A stretch of DNA of 64,000 nucleotides, taken from contig JAIELX010000076.1 of the NCBI GenBank assembly GCA_019752635.1, positions 33,164-97,163 of the forward strand, in the 5' to 3' direction. Positions 1 to 9,932 of the stretch are shown here, piece after piece. Origin of the DNA: Candidatus Obscuribacterales bacterium. GTDB taxonomy: Bacteria; Cyanobacteriota; Vampirovibrionia; Obscuribacterales; Obscuribacteraceae. The notes beneath the pieces were generated by a model. That model had not been told where the DNA came from. It saw only the letters and a program-made list of their open reading frames with translations, and made no database searches. Each line of letters opens with the position of its first letter. Position 1 is the stretch's first letter. The position numbers and the translations under genes were made by a program.

Positions 1-916
1 CCTCAAGCAGGGGCAATAGCTCCTTATGTAAGCGCGCTAAATCATTCTCGCTTACTCCGGTTATGTGAAGCTTTACCTGTCCATTTGTCGGATTGCCGCC
101 TTCTGAGTAGAACCATTGCTGACCGCCTCTTCGTTGCAGCCGAACTGTGTTTCCTCCAACTTCAACTTCGCGCCAGGGCATGCCATCTTTCGGCGTGCGA
201 ACTTTTACTTCGGTGCCGTCTACTGTGCGTGCGCGTTCTTCTGCAGCTGATCCATCCCGCCACTTCGCATCACGAACTGGCACATCGGGGCTGTGGTGTC
301 CATCGCTTCTTGCTGCGGCGGGAGTCGCTTCCACGGGGGGCGGGGGAGGTTTGAGACCGGTTGGTTCAAGCGCTGGTGGCTTCCCCTGTTTGTCGGTGAC
401 AGTTTTCGCTCCTGTCGTAATAGTTTCTTTCGCTACTACTTCAAATGCCGGGTCTGTCCAGAGTAGTACGCTACCGTCTGCTTTCGGTATTGCAAAGTAA
501 ACTCCCTCTCTGGGCGCCTTCTTCTCGACATATCGTACCTTCTCTGCCCCGTCTATGATGGTGGTTACTTTGTCGAATCGAGCTTTTAGTTCTGCCTGTG
601 TGACCTGCTCGCATATAGAGGCGTAGTTCATGTTGCGCCCTGTTTTGTGTAGCAGCGCATGTCCACCGACTTCGCCCACGAAGTTCAGCTTCTCTCCTTT
701 GTATTGAACCTCCGCACCAAGTTTCGGCGCAGCGACCGCCGCGCCTTCAATCTTCAAGCTGGGCAGCGCACCAACTTTCTCCAGTCTCTGCCCCTCTTGG
801 GCTCGGTTGGGCAGCTGCGGTCCGACAGAGTCTGCTGCAGCTTCGCTTAGCTTATTTGATCCGGTGTTCACTTCGGGAGTGGTTGTTGCTTTAGTTCTAT
901 CTGTAGAGTCTGGCAC
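1..916 (-). CDS. Hypothetical protein, C-terminus outside the window
   Basis: An open minus-strand frame runs from 934 to the left edge of the window with no stop. An in-frame TGA lies at 937-935, so the start is downstream of it. I chose GTG at 916-914 because GCGGAG precedes it by about 9 bases. The product (at least 305 residues) begins VPDSTDRTKATT, has a Ser/Thr/Ala-rich head, a middle that reads ARFDKVTTIIDGAEKV, a Pro-rich linker (LKPPPPPVEAT), and a tail with alternating charged and aromatic residues (WREVEVGG, QQWFYSEGG). I recognise no family. The tail resembles in style the C-terminal W/G-rich segment of the 1,871-residue protein encoded nearby on the other strand. The gene is divergent from the gene starting at 1118. 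Confidence 0.6.
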   Translation of the reverse strand, partial: MPDSTDRTKATTTPEVNTGSNKLSEAAADSVGPQLPNRAQEGQRLEKVGALPSLKIEGAAVAAPKLGAEVQYKGEKLNFVGEVGGHALLHKTGRNMNYASICEQVTQAELKARFDKVTTIIDGAEKVRYVEKKAPREGVYFAIPKADGSVLLWTDPAFEVVAKETITTGAKTVTDKQGKPPALEPTGLKPPPPPVEATPAAARSDGHHSPDVPVRDAKWRDGSAAEERARTVDGTEVKVRTPKDGMPWREVEVGGNTVRLQRRGGQQWFYSEGGNPTNGQVKLHITGVSENDLARLHKELLPLLE

Positions 917-1117
917 TTTAGTATTCTCCGCAATTCATTCAACGCCGGTCCGAAAGCTCTGCGCGCCCAAACTCTTCCGTTCGGCGAGGCGCAAGTTCAA
1001 AAAGGACTGTGCCATCGAATTTATTTGATCGCACCTTGCAAAAACCTTGTATAAGGCGCAATGTTTTTTCAATGTCTGTCGTGCTTCGCTTGTCGCATCG
1101 AATTTGGTGAGCCCGAT

Positions 1118-2134
1118 ATGACGAACGAAAGTACTAATTTGTATGAACTTTGGATTCAGCGTAGTTACCCGCTTTTGCACAACGACACATTTTTGCTGGC
1201 GTGTTGTGCGCAAGGATCTCGCAGCCTGCATTTCAGTCAGGAGTCCGTGGAATTTCATCGTTTGCAACGTGAAGCACTGCAGCAGTTTGAACAGTTGTGC
1301 GCGAGAACACTCAGTACCGACGAAAGTGGTGCACAGGCAAGAGCATGCCTCTCTTATATTTTGTTGCACAATGGCGCTCCTGCCCACCGGTCAATTCACC
1401 AAACGCTGTCGGATCAAGCGGCTGTGGTAGTGCGAAATTTGATGGAGTTGCAAACTTACCACAGTGAATTGCTTCCCGCAGTAACCGGTGTTTTGGCCTT
1501 TGCCAATCACAGTAATCCAGCCAATCGTATCTTGCTATTGACGGGTATTCAGCAATTTTTCTGTGTCGATGACGCTAACGTAGGTGATCGCCAGGCGCTT
1601 GCAACGCTGCTCTTCGCTGCGCTAAATGTAGAATTGCGACGGCCACTTCCCGAGCAAAGCCACGAGTTTCAAGTACGCTTAATTGAGTTAGTTGAGCTCC
1701 ATCCACATCCGGCCTCGACGGCACTGTTTGCCGTGGTATCAGATTGCCACCACGATCAGCACCTCCGTAAGGTAGCGCAGCGGGCCAATGTCCGACTGAT
1801 GGATACGTTGGGACTAATGTGGCGGCGAACTATTGTTGATCAAGTCTCAAGCAGTGAATTTCTTAGCGATCATATGCAAGCGATTTTCGATAACTCGCTC
1901 TCGGATCTTGATAAGGCTCAGGCTATTTTCAATGCTTGTAAACAGAAAGTATCCGCTAAACCTTCGGATTTAAGGTTGACCTTGTTAAAGCGCTGCATGT
2001 CAACTTCTGACAGCGCGCTTCTCCGTATAGCAAGCTCGATGGCGTTTTGGCATATGCAGAGCAACGGAAGAATTTCTCTGCCTGGCTCCTGGCGCAGCGC
2101 GGTTGAATCAATGGAAGTTTGTGCGAATAGTTAA
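1118..2134 (+). CDS. Hypothetical helical protein, first gene of a two-gene unit
   Basis: The 338-residue product begins MTNESTNLYELWIQRS. The frame is open upstream to an ATG at 1061, but ATG 1118 is preferred because GGTGAG lies just upstream and the extension is Cys-rich and unlike the rest. There is no signal peptide or membrane span. The body is predicted almost all-helical, with Leu/Ala-rich segments of HEAT or TPR character (for example VRLIELVELHPHPASTALFA). No catalytic motif is visible. The stop is 11 bases before the giant gene at 2146, so the two are very probably co-transcribed and may act together. Function unknown. Confidence 0.7.
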   Translation: MTNESTNLYELWIQRSYPLLHNDTFLLACCAQGSRSLHFSQESVEFHRLQREALQQFEQLCARTLSTDESGAQARACLSYILLHNGAPAHRSIHQTLSDQAAVVVRNLMELQTYHSELLPAVTGVLAFANHSNPANRILLLTGIQQFFCVDDANVGDRQALATLLFAALNVELRRPLPEQSHEFQVRLIELVELHPHPASTALFAVVSDCHHDQHLRKVAQRANVRLMDTLGLMWRRTIVDQVSSSEFLSDHMQAIFDNSLSDLDKAQAIFNACKQKVSAKPSDLRLTLLKRCMSTSDSALLRIASSMAFWHMQSNGRISLPGSWRSAVESMEVCANS

Positions 2135-2145
2135 GAGGGCGAAAA

Positions 2146-5100
2146 ATGGACACTATTGATGATCTTGAGCAAGATTATTGTGATGATGACGATGATTCTG
2201 ATGTCGGCGGCGAAGACTGCGCCTTGAAAAAATTGCCGGGCGCGGCGCGCGGCGGCCTATTGCCGTTGCCTCGAATGGAGTTTGTCGCAGCCGGACCCGT
2301 TTTCGACGAGGCACTAAATCCCGTCGACGGCGCGGCGCGACGCCCGTTATCTGGTGACGATCTTAAACGAGCTCAGTATCTTCAGCAAACGCTGACCAAC
2401 CTGGTTCCTGTTTTTTTCTCAGCTGACAGAACCGGTTTTGACAAGATGTCCGACCTGCAGATTAAGGAGCGGCTTCGGCAGCATGAGAAAGAAACTGAGC
2501 AATTGACCAAAGATTTGACGAAAGAAAAAGCGGACGGTGTTTTTGGTCCGGCAACCAAATTGGCTTACGAAAGGTACGTCGCATGGTTACAAGCTGCCGT
2601 GCCCGCGACCGTCGTGGAACTGGACTCTCTTAAACTTCAATTGCCGTCGGGGACTCCCATTAGTTTAGAGACAGACAGACTTGGCCGGGCTTCGGATCCT
2701 GAGCTATATCGCGCATTGGCAGCGGATGGACAACTGGCATTGGATTTACAATTACCGACGGGAAAATTGCCCACCGATGAACAGTTGAACAAGTTGGATG
2801 CTGCCTATAATTGGCTCGCGCGGTCGGCAGACGCAGTGAAATCTGTGCGACAGAAACATCAGGAAGATGTGATAAATGGAATCATCTCTGATCAGGGATT
2901 GCCAGATGGCTGGAAGCGTCGTTCCGGCGATAATTTTGAGACATGGGTCAACTCAGCTGAAAACGTCGTGAATTTGGCTGTTCGGACACGTAACTATATT
3001 GAAGCGATGCAAAGTCTATTCAAAGCGTCGCGCCACGCCGATTTTCCACTGGAGATGCCACCGGGCACCACACTTGTTGTGCGTGACTCTTATGGCAAAG
3101 AACACAAACTTACAGAGGTTAGTAGCGCCGTTTCGCGGAGTGTGCTGAAGAGTGGCACGCTTACCAAAATTAAACTTGACCTGCCCGCTGATCTCCGTCA
3201 GGAGGAGCCGGGCAACAAGGAGAAGCTGGAGAGATTGCGAGACTGGTTGCACAGGGTCGGAGACAAGGTTGATCAAGCAGTTGGTGAGCTCAGGAGTCTC
3301 AACAAAAACAAGGACGCTGTGATTATGTTCGGCGATCATGAGGTCGCTAATGGAAAAGCTGTATTTAATCCAAAAGGGGAGTTTGTCAAAATAGCAGACG
3401 CTAAGTATGTTCCAAAAGGAGGAGAGTATCTGCGTGATTTTAACCTCGCTGGTTACAGCTTCGATGTTGAGCAAATCAACGATGGCCCTGATGCTGGCAA
3501 GTTTCGCATAAAGCAGTACATTCAAGCAGAGAAGGCGTATTGGTATTCATATCAGAACATACGCCAGCTGGGCGTTGAGCAAGTAGGCAAGCCGATGAAA
3601 GTTGACGAGAAAATCGTCGGACCTGATGATTTTGTTCCTGTGCGCACGGGGGATAAGATCGAACTTGTGATGGCTAAGAACTTATTGATGTATAAAAGAG
3701 TGCAGCAAGCTTGGTATTACGGAGAAAAAGGCCTTGCGGTAACAATGGACGCGGCCATGCTTGCCTCGGGAGTCATTGAAATTGGTGCCGCGGTACGTGG
3801 TGCCCGAATTGCAGCGACGAGCACGCACGCCGCGCTAAAGCTTAGCACCAGTGGTGCTGCGTGGGAGGTCGGTAAAGGACTTGTGCGTGTTGGTGTTGCT
3901 GGCGCTGGAATATTGAACAATGCCGGTGGAAGAGACTTTGAGGCCGGCAGAACGATTAATCACCTGCGCGGCCTGTACTTCCTGGGTGACGTAAGCCTTG
4001 GATTAGCTTGTACAGGATGGCAACTGTTTCGAGCAGGCAAAGCCGCCGAAGCACTTTCAACCGCGGATAAGGTTCATACAATTATCCGCGGCCGCAAAGC
4101 CTCTGAGGGAGTGGAGGCCCTTTCGGGCCTTCCGTGGGTGGGCCAGGCCCATATCGGAACTGAGTGGGCCTTCAAAGCAACTGAGGTGTTGTTCGTGCCT
4201 TTCATAGTCAAGGATCTGCGACACGAGATTATGGCACTTATGGAAGGTGGTAAGCGTGATGCGGCCAGGGATGCCATACTATACATCGGCGACGGGCGTG
4301 GCTTGCAGAAAGCTGAGAATGGCGCATTCAATCCTGCCGATCCTCGTATTTTGCAGTCGACTCAGCGCACCATAGATAGTTACAAGGATGCTCTTTGCCG
4401 AGGTCGCAGTCAGGATGTTGCCAACGAACTGAAGTCTATCTTTGATCGGGCCAAAAAACTGAACGCTCCTGAAGCGTCCGAGAAAGAACGTGCAGAGTTT
4501 AGGAGGGAGCTTCTAACCAAGTTGACCTTCAGTGCCGATGAAATTCATAAATTGAATCGTAGTCACCCGTCCTTCACCAGTAATCCCGAGTTTGCCTTCA
4601 CCGATCAGCAGCTTCTGGATTTGCTGAATCCCGATAAAAGGAAATCGTTTCCGCAGGAAGTAGTTTCTTTGGCGCAGAAAATGTTGCAGTCTAGAAACCC
4701 CGACGTGATGTCGGCTGCTCGCATCGGCTTGCTCTTTGTTTCGCGCGATAAAGACGGCAAGATTAACGCGGATCTCGGTTCAACGAGCGTGACGGTTCCT
4801 GCCTTCACTCAGTCTGTCGATAAAGGCAGATCTTCTCGTTCTGTTAATGTGCCGGAGCGTTCGTACGATCAAAAGCTTACAGCCGCAATGGTAGTCAGAG
4901 ATCTGCAGCGTGATCTCGAGCATGTTGGTTCTAGCAATAGAGGCATTGTGGTTGGCGATGTGCTCACTCGTATCGGTGCGTTGACTCACCGACAGTATGG
5001 TGGCGTTTTACAGAATGTCCTAAAGAACCCCGAAGCCTCACGTGAGGACAAGTTAGGTGCGTTGTCCGATGCACTAGGAGCGCGTATGGCGGTCATTATC

Positions 5101-7761
5101 GACGGGATTGCGCGGGAGGACCGAGCCAATGCCAGCGCAAAAGACAGAGTGACCCTATCCGGTAAAAACCATGGTTTAACAGCGGAAGCTCTGATGCGCC
5201 AACTTGAACAGACTGCATCAACCGATAAGGACCCTGATGTTCGCGCTATGTCGGCAGCACTTCTCTATGGTCTCAAGGAGCCTGATGCCGCTCGCAGATC
5301 TGAACTACTGAGCGGCTTTAACACGTTGCTTGAACAGCACCGAAACAAGCCTGGCGAATTCGGCGCCAAAATGGGAGCATTCTTGAAAAATGAGCTGAGC
5401 GCAAACCTGCCGGAGAAAGATACTGGTCTGGCGGAGCGTGTCAGAGAAGCAAAGTTGAACGCTGCGCTTTCGTTAGCTTTAATTACGGATAAATCTGATG
5501 GTGCAATGCAACGACAAATTACTGAAACGTTGGTCAGTAGCTTTCGTGCGCAAAACGCGGTCGTACGTGAACGAGCGCTAGGCGCGCTGCTTCCTGAGAG
5601 ACTTGAGCAGCTTCAAAAAGATAATCCTAAGCTGGCTGATCAGTTAAGAAGCGATGCGCTTGCTGCGGTAAAGAAGCCCGAAACTCGCACTGGGGAAGCG
5701 CAGTTGATTCGTTTGCTTGAGAAATTGCCCGCTTTGCTGCAAAACGGTGATTCTGAGTTCAAGCGCGAACTTCAATCAAAGCTTCATGATCTTCTGCGCA
5801 ATAGAGAATCTAACAAGGAGTATGCGGCTCATTTTCCGCAGTTAAGAGCCGCGGCTATAGACGTGTTGGTTGGCCTGGGGAGCCGAGAAAGTCTGGATCT
5901 GATCAGGTCGCACTCAACTGCTCAAGACTTCTTAAAGGTTGGAGGCAAGACAATTGCGGCCGGCGAAGCTGATGCGGGCGTTCGTCTGGCTGCTGTAAAA
6001 GCGTTGGACAAACTCTCGGATCCATATTTGCGTACAGTGGTTACAGTATTAGTCGATCGCGAAATCGACCCGGCTGTTGCCGCATATCTGCGCGATGTTC
6101 GGTTCGCGGCGCAACGCATTGATCCGGACTCGCGCCGGTGGAAAGATCTCTATGAGAACACGCGCAAAGAGTTGATTGGTTTCGGTAAGAAGTATCCCTA
6201 TCTCAACGCTTTCAGCCATGATGTTGCGTCAGAGTGGCTGAATGAAAACTTTCCGCTTCTCGATAAAAAGACGTTCGACGCTGAAGCGAAGGCGGCTGTA
6301 GATAACTCAACTAGCTGGTTGTGGCGCAGAGCAACTTCAGAAGTTGAAATTAATAGCGAGGAGATGAAGGCATACAGTAAGGTTTACGAAAACCGTATGG
6401 CACAGTTCAAGCAGTTGCAGGAATTGGCGCGCAACGGTGGTGAAGATGGCAACAAAGCCAAGCTTGCTTTGTACTATATTGCTACTCAAAATGGGTCTGT
6501 TTTGGGTGCCAAACCCGGGCTCGATGCCGGTGCCGTGGCCGGTTACTATGACAAAAATCACTTGCACAAAATTTCCGAACCGGATTGGAGAATGATTGCT
6601 GCGCGCGAATTGCTGAATCTGGCGCAATCAAACTGCGAGGGCAAGGATGTGATTTCGCGCTTAGTTAAGGATGCCTTGTGTGCCAACAGAGAAGTTCCGA
6701 CAAATGTTAGTTTCCATTTTATAGATGCATGGAGAGCTTTGGGGAAAGACACCAAAAGCGGAATCTCAAGGGAAGAGCAGGCTGTAGTAACCGCGGAAGC
6801 TCTCAAGGTGGAGCTGAGTCGACTGCCCGGATTGCGTTCCGCTGCTTTGCAGAAGGATTTTATTGAGGACCTGCATAAGCTGGGGCATCGCGTGGTCTTG
6901 CCGACCCTTCAAGCGATGGTCGATTCAAATCAACTGGCTCCGGAGGTAAAAGACGCTGCCAGGGCGACCATTAACTCATTTATGTACTCGGTTAAAGGGC
7001 TATGGCGTGAGACAAAGGAGGACAAGACTTCCACAGGCGCCGAGCGTTCTGAACGCCTTCAAAGGGCGCTGGAGGACAGAGTGGATTCTGAAGCGACTGT
7101 CCAGGAAATTTTTAACGCATACAAAGGGTACAAGCTAGCAGATGCTAAAGACCCCGGGCTGCGCCAGCTTCAGCTTGCAATGAGCGATGGCAGCGAGCGC
7201 GTGCGGTTGGCGGCGGCAAAAATTGTAATTGAATCGGAACTGCCAAACAAACATCCGGCCAGGGCCAAGGCCGTTTCCACTCTTCTCGATTTGACGTTGA
7301 CAGGCTCGACGCCCACATATCACAGTGAGGCCTATGAATTGCTTGGAAAGCTTTCATTGCAAGAGAACAAGCCGTTCATGGTCGCGGCGGGCGAAAGGCT
7401 TTACCAACTCGAAAAGGTAGGTTCGCGGATCAAAGCGACTTTGCTGCAGATGCAACCGGCAACCGGCAATCATGAGCCTTGCGGATTTGTCTATGGCGGT
7501 GGGTCTAGCTTTAAATGGGAACTGAATGCGAGCAAAGAAATTGTTCAAGTTTGGGAAAATGGAGCTAACTGGAAGCGCACCACAGCTGATGGCAAACTGA
7601 CTGATCAATGGGTGAACGCGCAAACAGGCGAAAAGTGGCACGGAAGCTACAAGTTGCTCGGGGAGGGCAAGTATCAATATCACTCGCGAGGCAAGAACGT
7701 CACGCATGTTCGTGACTCGATAGGCAAATGGACAGAAGTGCCAGTCAAGAAGTCTGCCTGA
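2146..7761 (+). CDS. Giant HEAT-like repeat protein (1,871 aa)
   Basis: A very long uninterrupted frame with AGAGGGCG just before ATG 2146. The N-terminus is acidic (several DD/DDD runs in residues 1-25). Around residues 120-150 the segment KADGVFGPATKLAYERY looks like a peptidoglycan_binding_1 repeat. Two hydrophobic Gly/Ala-rich stretches follow near residues 525-590 and 605-630 and could insert in a membrane. From about residue 750 to 1750 the sequence is helical with HEAT-style lines (DPDVRAMSAALLYGL, DAGVRLAAVKALDKL, SERVRLAAAKIVIE). The end is Trp/Gly-rich (WKRTTADGKLTDQWVNAQTG) with a beta-rich look. No signal peptide is evident. It follows a small helical protein in the same unit. A scaffold or envelope role is inference only. 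Confidence 0.8.
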   Translation: MDTIDDLEQDYCDDDDDSDVGGEDCALKKLPGAARGGLLPLPRMEFVAAGPVFDEALNPVDGAARRPLSGDDLKRAQYLQQTLTNLVPVFFSADRTGFDKMSDLQIKERLRQHEKETEQLTKDLTKEKADGVFGPATKLAYERYVAWLQAAVPATVVELDSLKLQLPSGTPISLETDRLGRASDPELYRALAADGQLALDLQLPTGKLPTDEQLNKLDAAYNWLARSADAVKSVRQKHQEDVINGIISDQGLPDGWKRRSGDNFETWVNSAENVVNLAVRTRNYIEAMQSLFKASRHADFPLEMPPGTTLVVRDSYGKEHKLTEVSSAVSRSVLKSGTLTKIKLDLPADLRQEEPGNKEKLERLRDWLHRVGDKVDQAVGELRSLNKNKDAVIMFGDHEVANGKAVFNPKGEFVKIADAKYVPKGGEYLRDFNLAGYSFDVEQINDGPDAGKFRIKQYIQAEKAYWYSYQNIRQLGVEQVGKPMKVDEKIVGPDDFVPVRTGDKIELVMAKNLLMYKRVQQAWYYGEKGLAVTMDAAMLASGVIEIGAAVRGARIAATSTHAALKLSTSGAAWEVGKGLVRVGVAGAGILNNAGGRDFEAGRTINHLRGLYFLGDVSLGLACTGWQLFRAGKAAEALSTADKVHTIIRGRKASEGVEALSGLPWVGQAHIGTEWAFKATEVLFVPFIVKDLRHEIMALMEGGKRDAARDAILYIGDGRGLQKAENGAFNPADPRILQSTQRTIDSYKDALCRGRSQDVANELKSIFDRAKKLNAPEASEKERAEFRRELLTKLTFSADEIHKLNRSHPSFTSNPEFAFTDQQLLDLLNPDKRKSFPQEVVSLAQKMLQSRNPDVMSAARIGLLFVSRDKDGKINADLGSTSVTVPAFTQSVDKGRSSRSVNVPERSYDQKLTAAMVVRDLQRDLEHVGSSNRGIVVGDVLTRIGALTHRQYGGVLQNVLKNPEASREDKLGALSDALGARMAVIIDGIAREDRANASAKDRVTLSGKNHGLTAEALMRQLEQTASTDKDPDVRAMSAALLYGLKEPDAARRSELLSGFNTLLEQHRNKPGEFGAKMGAFLKNELSANLPEKDTGLAERVREAKLNAALSLALITDKSDGAMQRQITETLVSSFRAQNAVVRERALGALLPERLEQLQKDNPKLADQLRSDALAAVKKPETRTGEAQLIRLLEKLPALLQNGDSEFKRELQSKLHDLLRNRESNKEYAAHFPQLRAAAIDVLVGLGSRESLDLIRSHSTAQDFLKVGGKTIAAGEADAGVRLAAVKALDKLSDPYLRTVVTVLVDREIDPAVAAYLRDVRFAAQRIDPDSRRWKDLYENTRKELIGFGKKYPYLNAFSHDVASEWLNENFPLLDKKTFDAEAKAAVDNSTSWLWRRATSEVEINSEEMKAYSKVYENRMAQFKQLQELARNGGEDGNKAKLALYYIATQNGSVLGAKPGLDAGAVAGYYDKNHLHKISEPDWRMIAARELLNLAQSNCEGKDVISRLVKDALCANREVPTNVSFHFIDAWRALGKDTKSGISREEQAVVTAEALKVELSRLPGLRSAALQKDFIEDLHKLGHRVVLPTLQAMVDSNQLAPEVKDAARATINSFMYSVKGLWRETKEDKTSTGAERSERLQRALEDRVDSEATVQEIFNAYKGYKLADAKDPGLRQLQLAMSDGSERVRLAAAKIVIESELPNKHPARAKAVSTLLDLTLTGSTPTYHSEAYELLGKLSLQENKPFMVAAGERLYQLEKVGSRIKATLLQMQPATGNHEPCGFVYGGGSSFKWELNASKEIVQVWENGANWKRTTADGKLTDQWVNAQTGEKWHGSYKLLGEGKYQYHSRGKNVTHVRDSIGKWTEVPVKKSA

Positions 7762-7839
7762 TGCTTGGAATTGAGCGACACTTTGCCTTGCCCTGTAGTA
7801 CTGCCGTTTTCGTACCTACTTATTGCCGCGCTTGCCAGG

Positions 7840-8517
7840 TTATGTGAGATCGACCAGTTTGTAGCCACTGCCGTGAACCGTTACCAGCTGGCACTCACCC
7901 TTCTCATTTGTGAGTTTCTCTCGTAAGCGCTTTACATAGGGGCGCACCGTTTCCGGTGAAACTTCCGAGTTAGATGACCACACTCGTTCAACGATAGCCT
8001 CGACGCTAAATACTTGATTGGGATGGCGCAGAAAAAACTCGACAAGCCCGATTTCTTTTTTTGAAACTTCTATTGGTTTGTCGTTAAAGTAAACTACTTT
8101 ACTGCTTGGATGGTAAGCGATTGCGCCCACTTTTAACACGGACAGAACTTTCTCCGGTGTACGCCTGAGCAACGCGCGCACTCGGGCAAGGAATTCGTTT
8201 GTGTCAAATGGTTTGCACAGGTAGTCGTCTGCTCCCGAATCAAGCCCGGTTACGCGCGATTTAGGGTCTGATTTGCCGGTCAAGAAGAGTATCGGGACCA
8301 CGCCTCCTTGCGCTCGATACTGGCGGCAGATTTCAATTCCGGGAGTACCCGGGAGGTCCCAGTCCAGAATGGCCGCATCGTAAGAGTAGTGCAGCAGTAA
8401 GTCCATCGCCTCGTCGCCTCGCTCCGCCGCGTCAACTTCGTGCTTATCTTGCTGTAGCAGGCGGACGACACTCAATCTCAATTCTTCATCGTCTTCCGCA
8501 ACCAGGATCTTAGCCAT
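7840..8517 (-). CDS. OmpR/PhoB-family response regulator
   Basis: This is a 225-residue two-domain regulator. The receiver domain (1-120) has the acidic pair E8-D9-D10, phosphoacceptor D52 in AILDWDLPG, T80 in FLTGK, and K102 in LCKPF, so it should be phosphorylatable. The C-terminal half (125-225) is a winged-helix DNA-binding domain ending VTVHGSGYKLVDL, typical of OmpR/PhoB proteins. No histidine kinase lies next to it. Upstream are two broken Ser/Thr kinase genes on the other strand; downstream it converges with the giant gene. It is clearly paralogous to the regulator at 36444-37121 (shared LDWxLP, EIC, ILFLTGK and GADDYL), so the partner kinase may be elsewhere. Confidence 0.92.
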   Translation of the reverse strand: MAKILVAEDDEELRLSVVRLLQQDKHEVDAAERGDEAMDLLLHYSYDAAILDWDLPGTPGIEICRQYRAQGGVVPILFLTGKSDPKSRVTGLDSGADDYLCKPFDTNEFLARVRALLRRTPEKVLSVLKVGAIAYHPSSKVVYFNDKPIEVSKKEIGLVEFFLRHPNQVFSVEAIVERVWSSNSEVSPETVRPYVKRLREKLTNEKGECQLVTVHGSGYKLVDLT

Positions 8518-8671
8518 AAACTACCGCCGGGTGACCAGTCTGCAACATTTTAGACCGAAGCCGGGCAATATCCAACCCCGCAAGAGCCGATTGCTCGAGG
8601 TTCAAGAATTTTTGCAATTTTGTAATCTCGCCAACCGCTGGTGAAACGGTCAGGAAAGGGTAAATCGAAGT

Positions 8672-9293
8672 GTGGGGTTGAGTGTGCGAAAGATCCAGTT
8701 TGATGAAAGTCTTGCAGGCACCGTGGTGGAGGACGACTTCACTATTAGTCGGTTCTTGGGGGCCGGTGCGATGGGCTCAACCTATAAAGCCCGACAGCAT
8801 TCTCTGGGACGAGATGTATGCCTCAAGTTTCTGGCACTGTCATCTTTATCTGAAGCTGAGAATGTCCGACGCTTCAAAAGGGAAGCAAGAATCCTTGCTC
8901 GTCTGAAGCATCGAAGCATTGTTGAATGCTACTCCTTCGGCATTTTTGAGCGGATTTATCCCTTCCTTGTGATGGAATTGGTTGAGGGGCGATCTCTGCG
9001 AAGCATTCTTGAAGATGGACCGCTGGACTGGCGCCGCAGTTGCAACATTGTTTTGCAAGCCTGCGAGGCTCTACGCTATGCGCACGAAGAGGGCTTTGTT
9101 CATCGCGATGTTAAGCCCGACAACATTATGCTTTGTGGCGACTCCGGGTCTGAAGTCGTGAAGCTGATTGACTTTGGTTTAGCCGGGAAACTGGTCTCTA
9201 CTCCGGGAACAAAAGTGGTTTCGAAGTGCGGGCTACACGGCAGAGGCTGACGAAATTGACCGCGAGATACTGAAGTATCTCACGCCTGATTAA
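8672..9293 (+). pseudogene. Ser/Thr protein kinase, copy 1, internally deleted
   Basis: A GTG start at 8672 follows AGGAAAGGG. The frame encodes the kinase N-lobe and catalytic loop: a glycine-rich loop (LGAGAMGSTYKARQ), the ATP-binding lysine in DVCLKFLAL, HRDVKPDNIM, and the DFG motif in LIDFGLAGK. It then stops at 9250, just after DFG. A different frame from about 9190 to the TAA at 9291-9293 reads GYTAEADEIDREILKYLTPD, which looks like a genuine C-terminal tail. The activation segment and most of the C-lobe are therefore missing, and the remnant is fused out of frame. The product would lack the substrate-binding half. The next gene is a close paralogue in tandem. Confidence 0.75.
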
Positions 9294-9321
9294 TCTGTCT
9301 TGTTGAGTTGTAAGGTTGAGC

Positions 9322-9932
9322 ATGCAACGAATTCGTTTTGACGAAAGCCTGGTAGGAACAGTGGTGGAGAAAGACTTCACCATTGTCGAGTACCTTGGCG
9401 CTGGTGCCAATGGCGCAACCTACCGTGCGAGACAACAGACACTGGCGCGTGATGTGTGTATCAAGTTCCTTGCCGTCTCTTCCTTGTCCGATGCCGAGAA
9501 TGTGCGGCGCTTCAAGCGCGAGGCTCGTGTTCTGGCGCGGCTGAAGCACAAGAACATTGTTGAGTGCTACGCGTTCGGAATCTTTGAACGCGTTTATCCA
9601 TTCTGGTAATGGAGTTGGTTTTGGGACAGTCCCTTCGTCGAGTACTTCAAGATGGTGCCCTGGACTGGGGGCGTAGCTGCAAGATAGTGTTGCAGGCCAG
9701 TGACGCTTTGCATTCTGCGCATCTACAAGACATTGTTCATCGTGATGTCAAACCGGACAACATCATGTTGTGCGGCGAGGGCGCTTCAGAAAGCGTAAAA
9801 GTGATCGACTTCGGTCTTGCAGGCAAAATAGGAGCCGTGGATGGCTTCGACACTCTGACCAGCCCCGGCAAGATTTTCGGGACCCCGAACTATATGCCTC
9901 CGGAAGCTTTTTCAGGAGCCGCTACCAATTGA
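9322..9932 (+). pseudogene. Ser/Thr protein kinase, copy 2, frameshifted and truncated
   Basis: ATG 9322 follows TAAGG by 6 bases. The sequence parallels copy 1 line by line (RFDESLVGTVVEKDFTIVEYLGAGANG). At about 9604 one base is missing relative to copy 1. Copy 1 reads YPFLVMELVEG; here the frame stops after YPFW at 9609 and resumes in another frame as MELVLGQSLRRVL. The second part contains HRDVKPDNIM, DFG and GTPNYMPPEAFSG, which is one activation loop further than copy 1, then stops at 9932. The C-lobe is absent. The end overlaps by 11 bases the 3' end of the convergent gene at 9922. Programmed frameshifting is conceivable, but the missing C-lobe argues for decay. Confidence 0.75.

Noticed and set aside
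85..1028. Plus-strand open frames at the left edge
   Set aside because: They are low-quality, Arg/Ser/Cys-rich shadows of the minus-strand gene covering 1-916.
935..1387. 150-codon minus-strand frame at 935-1387
   Set aside because: It overlaps the start of a better-supported plus-strand gene and is Cys/Gln-rich without any domain.
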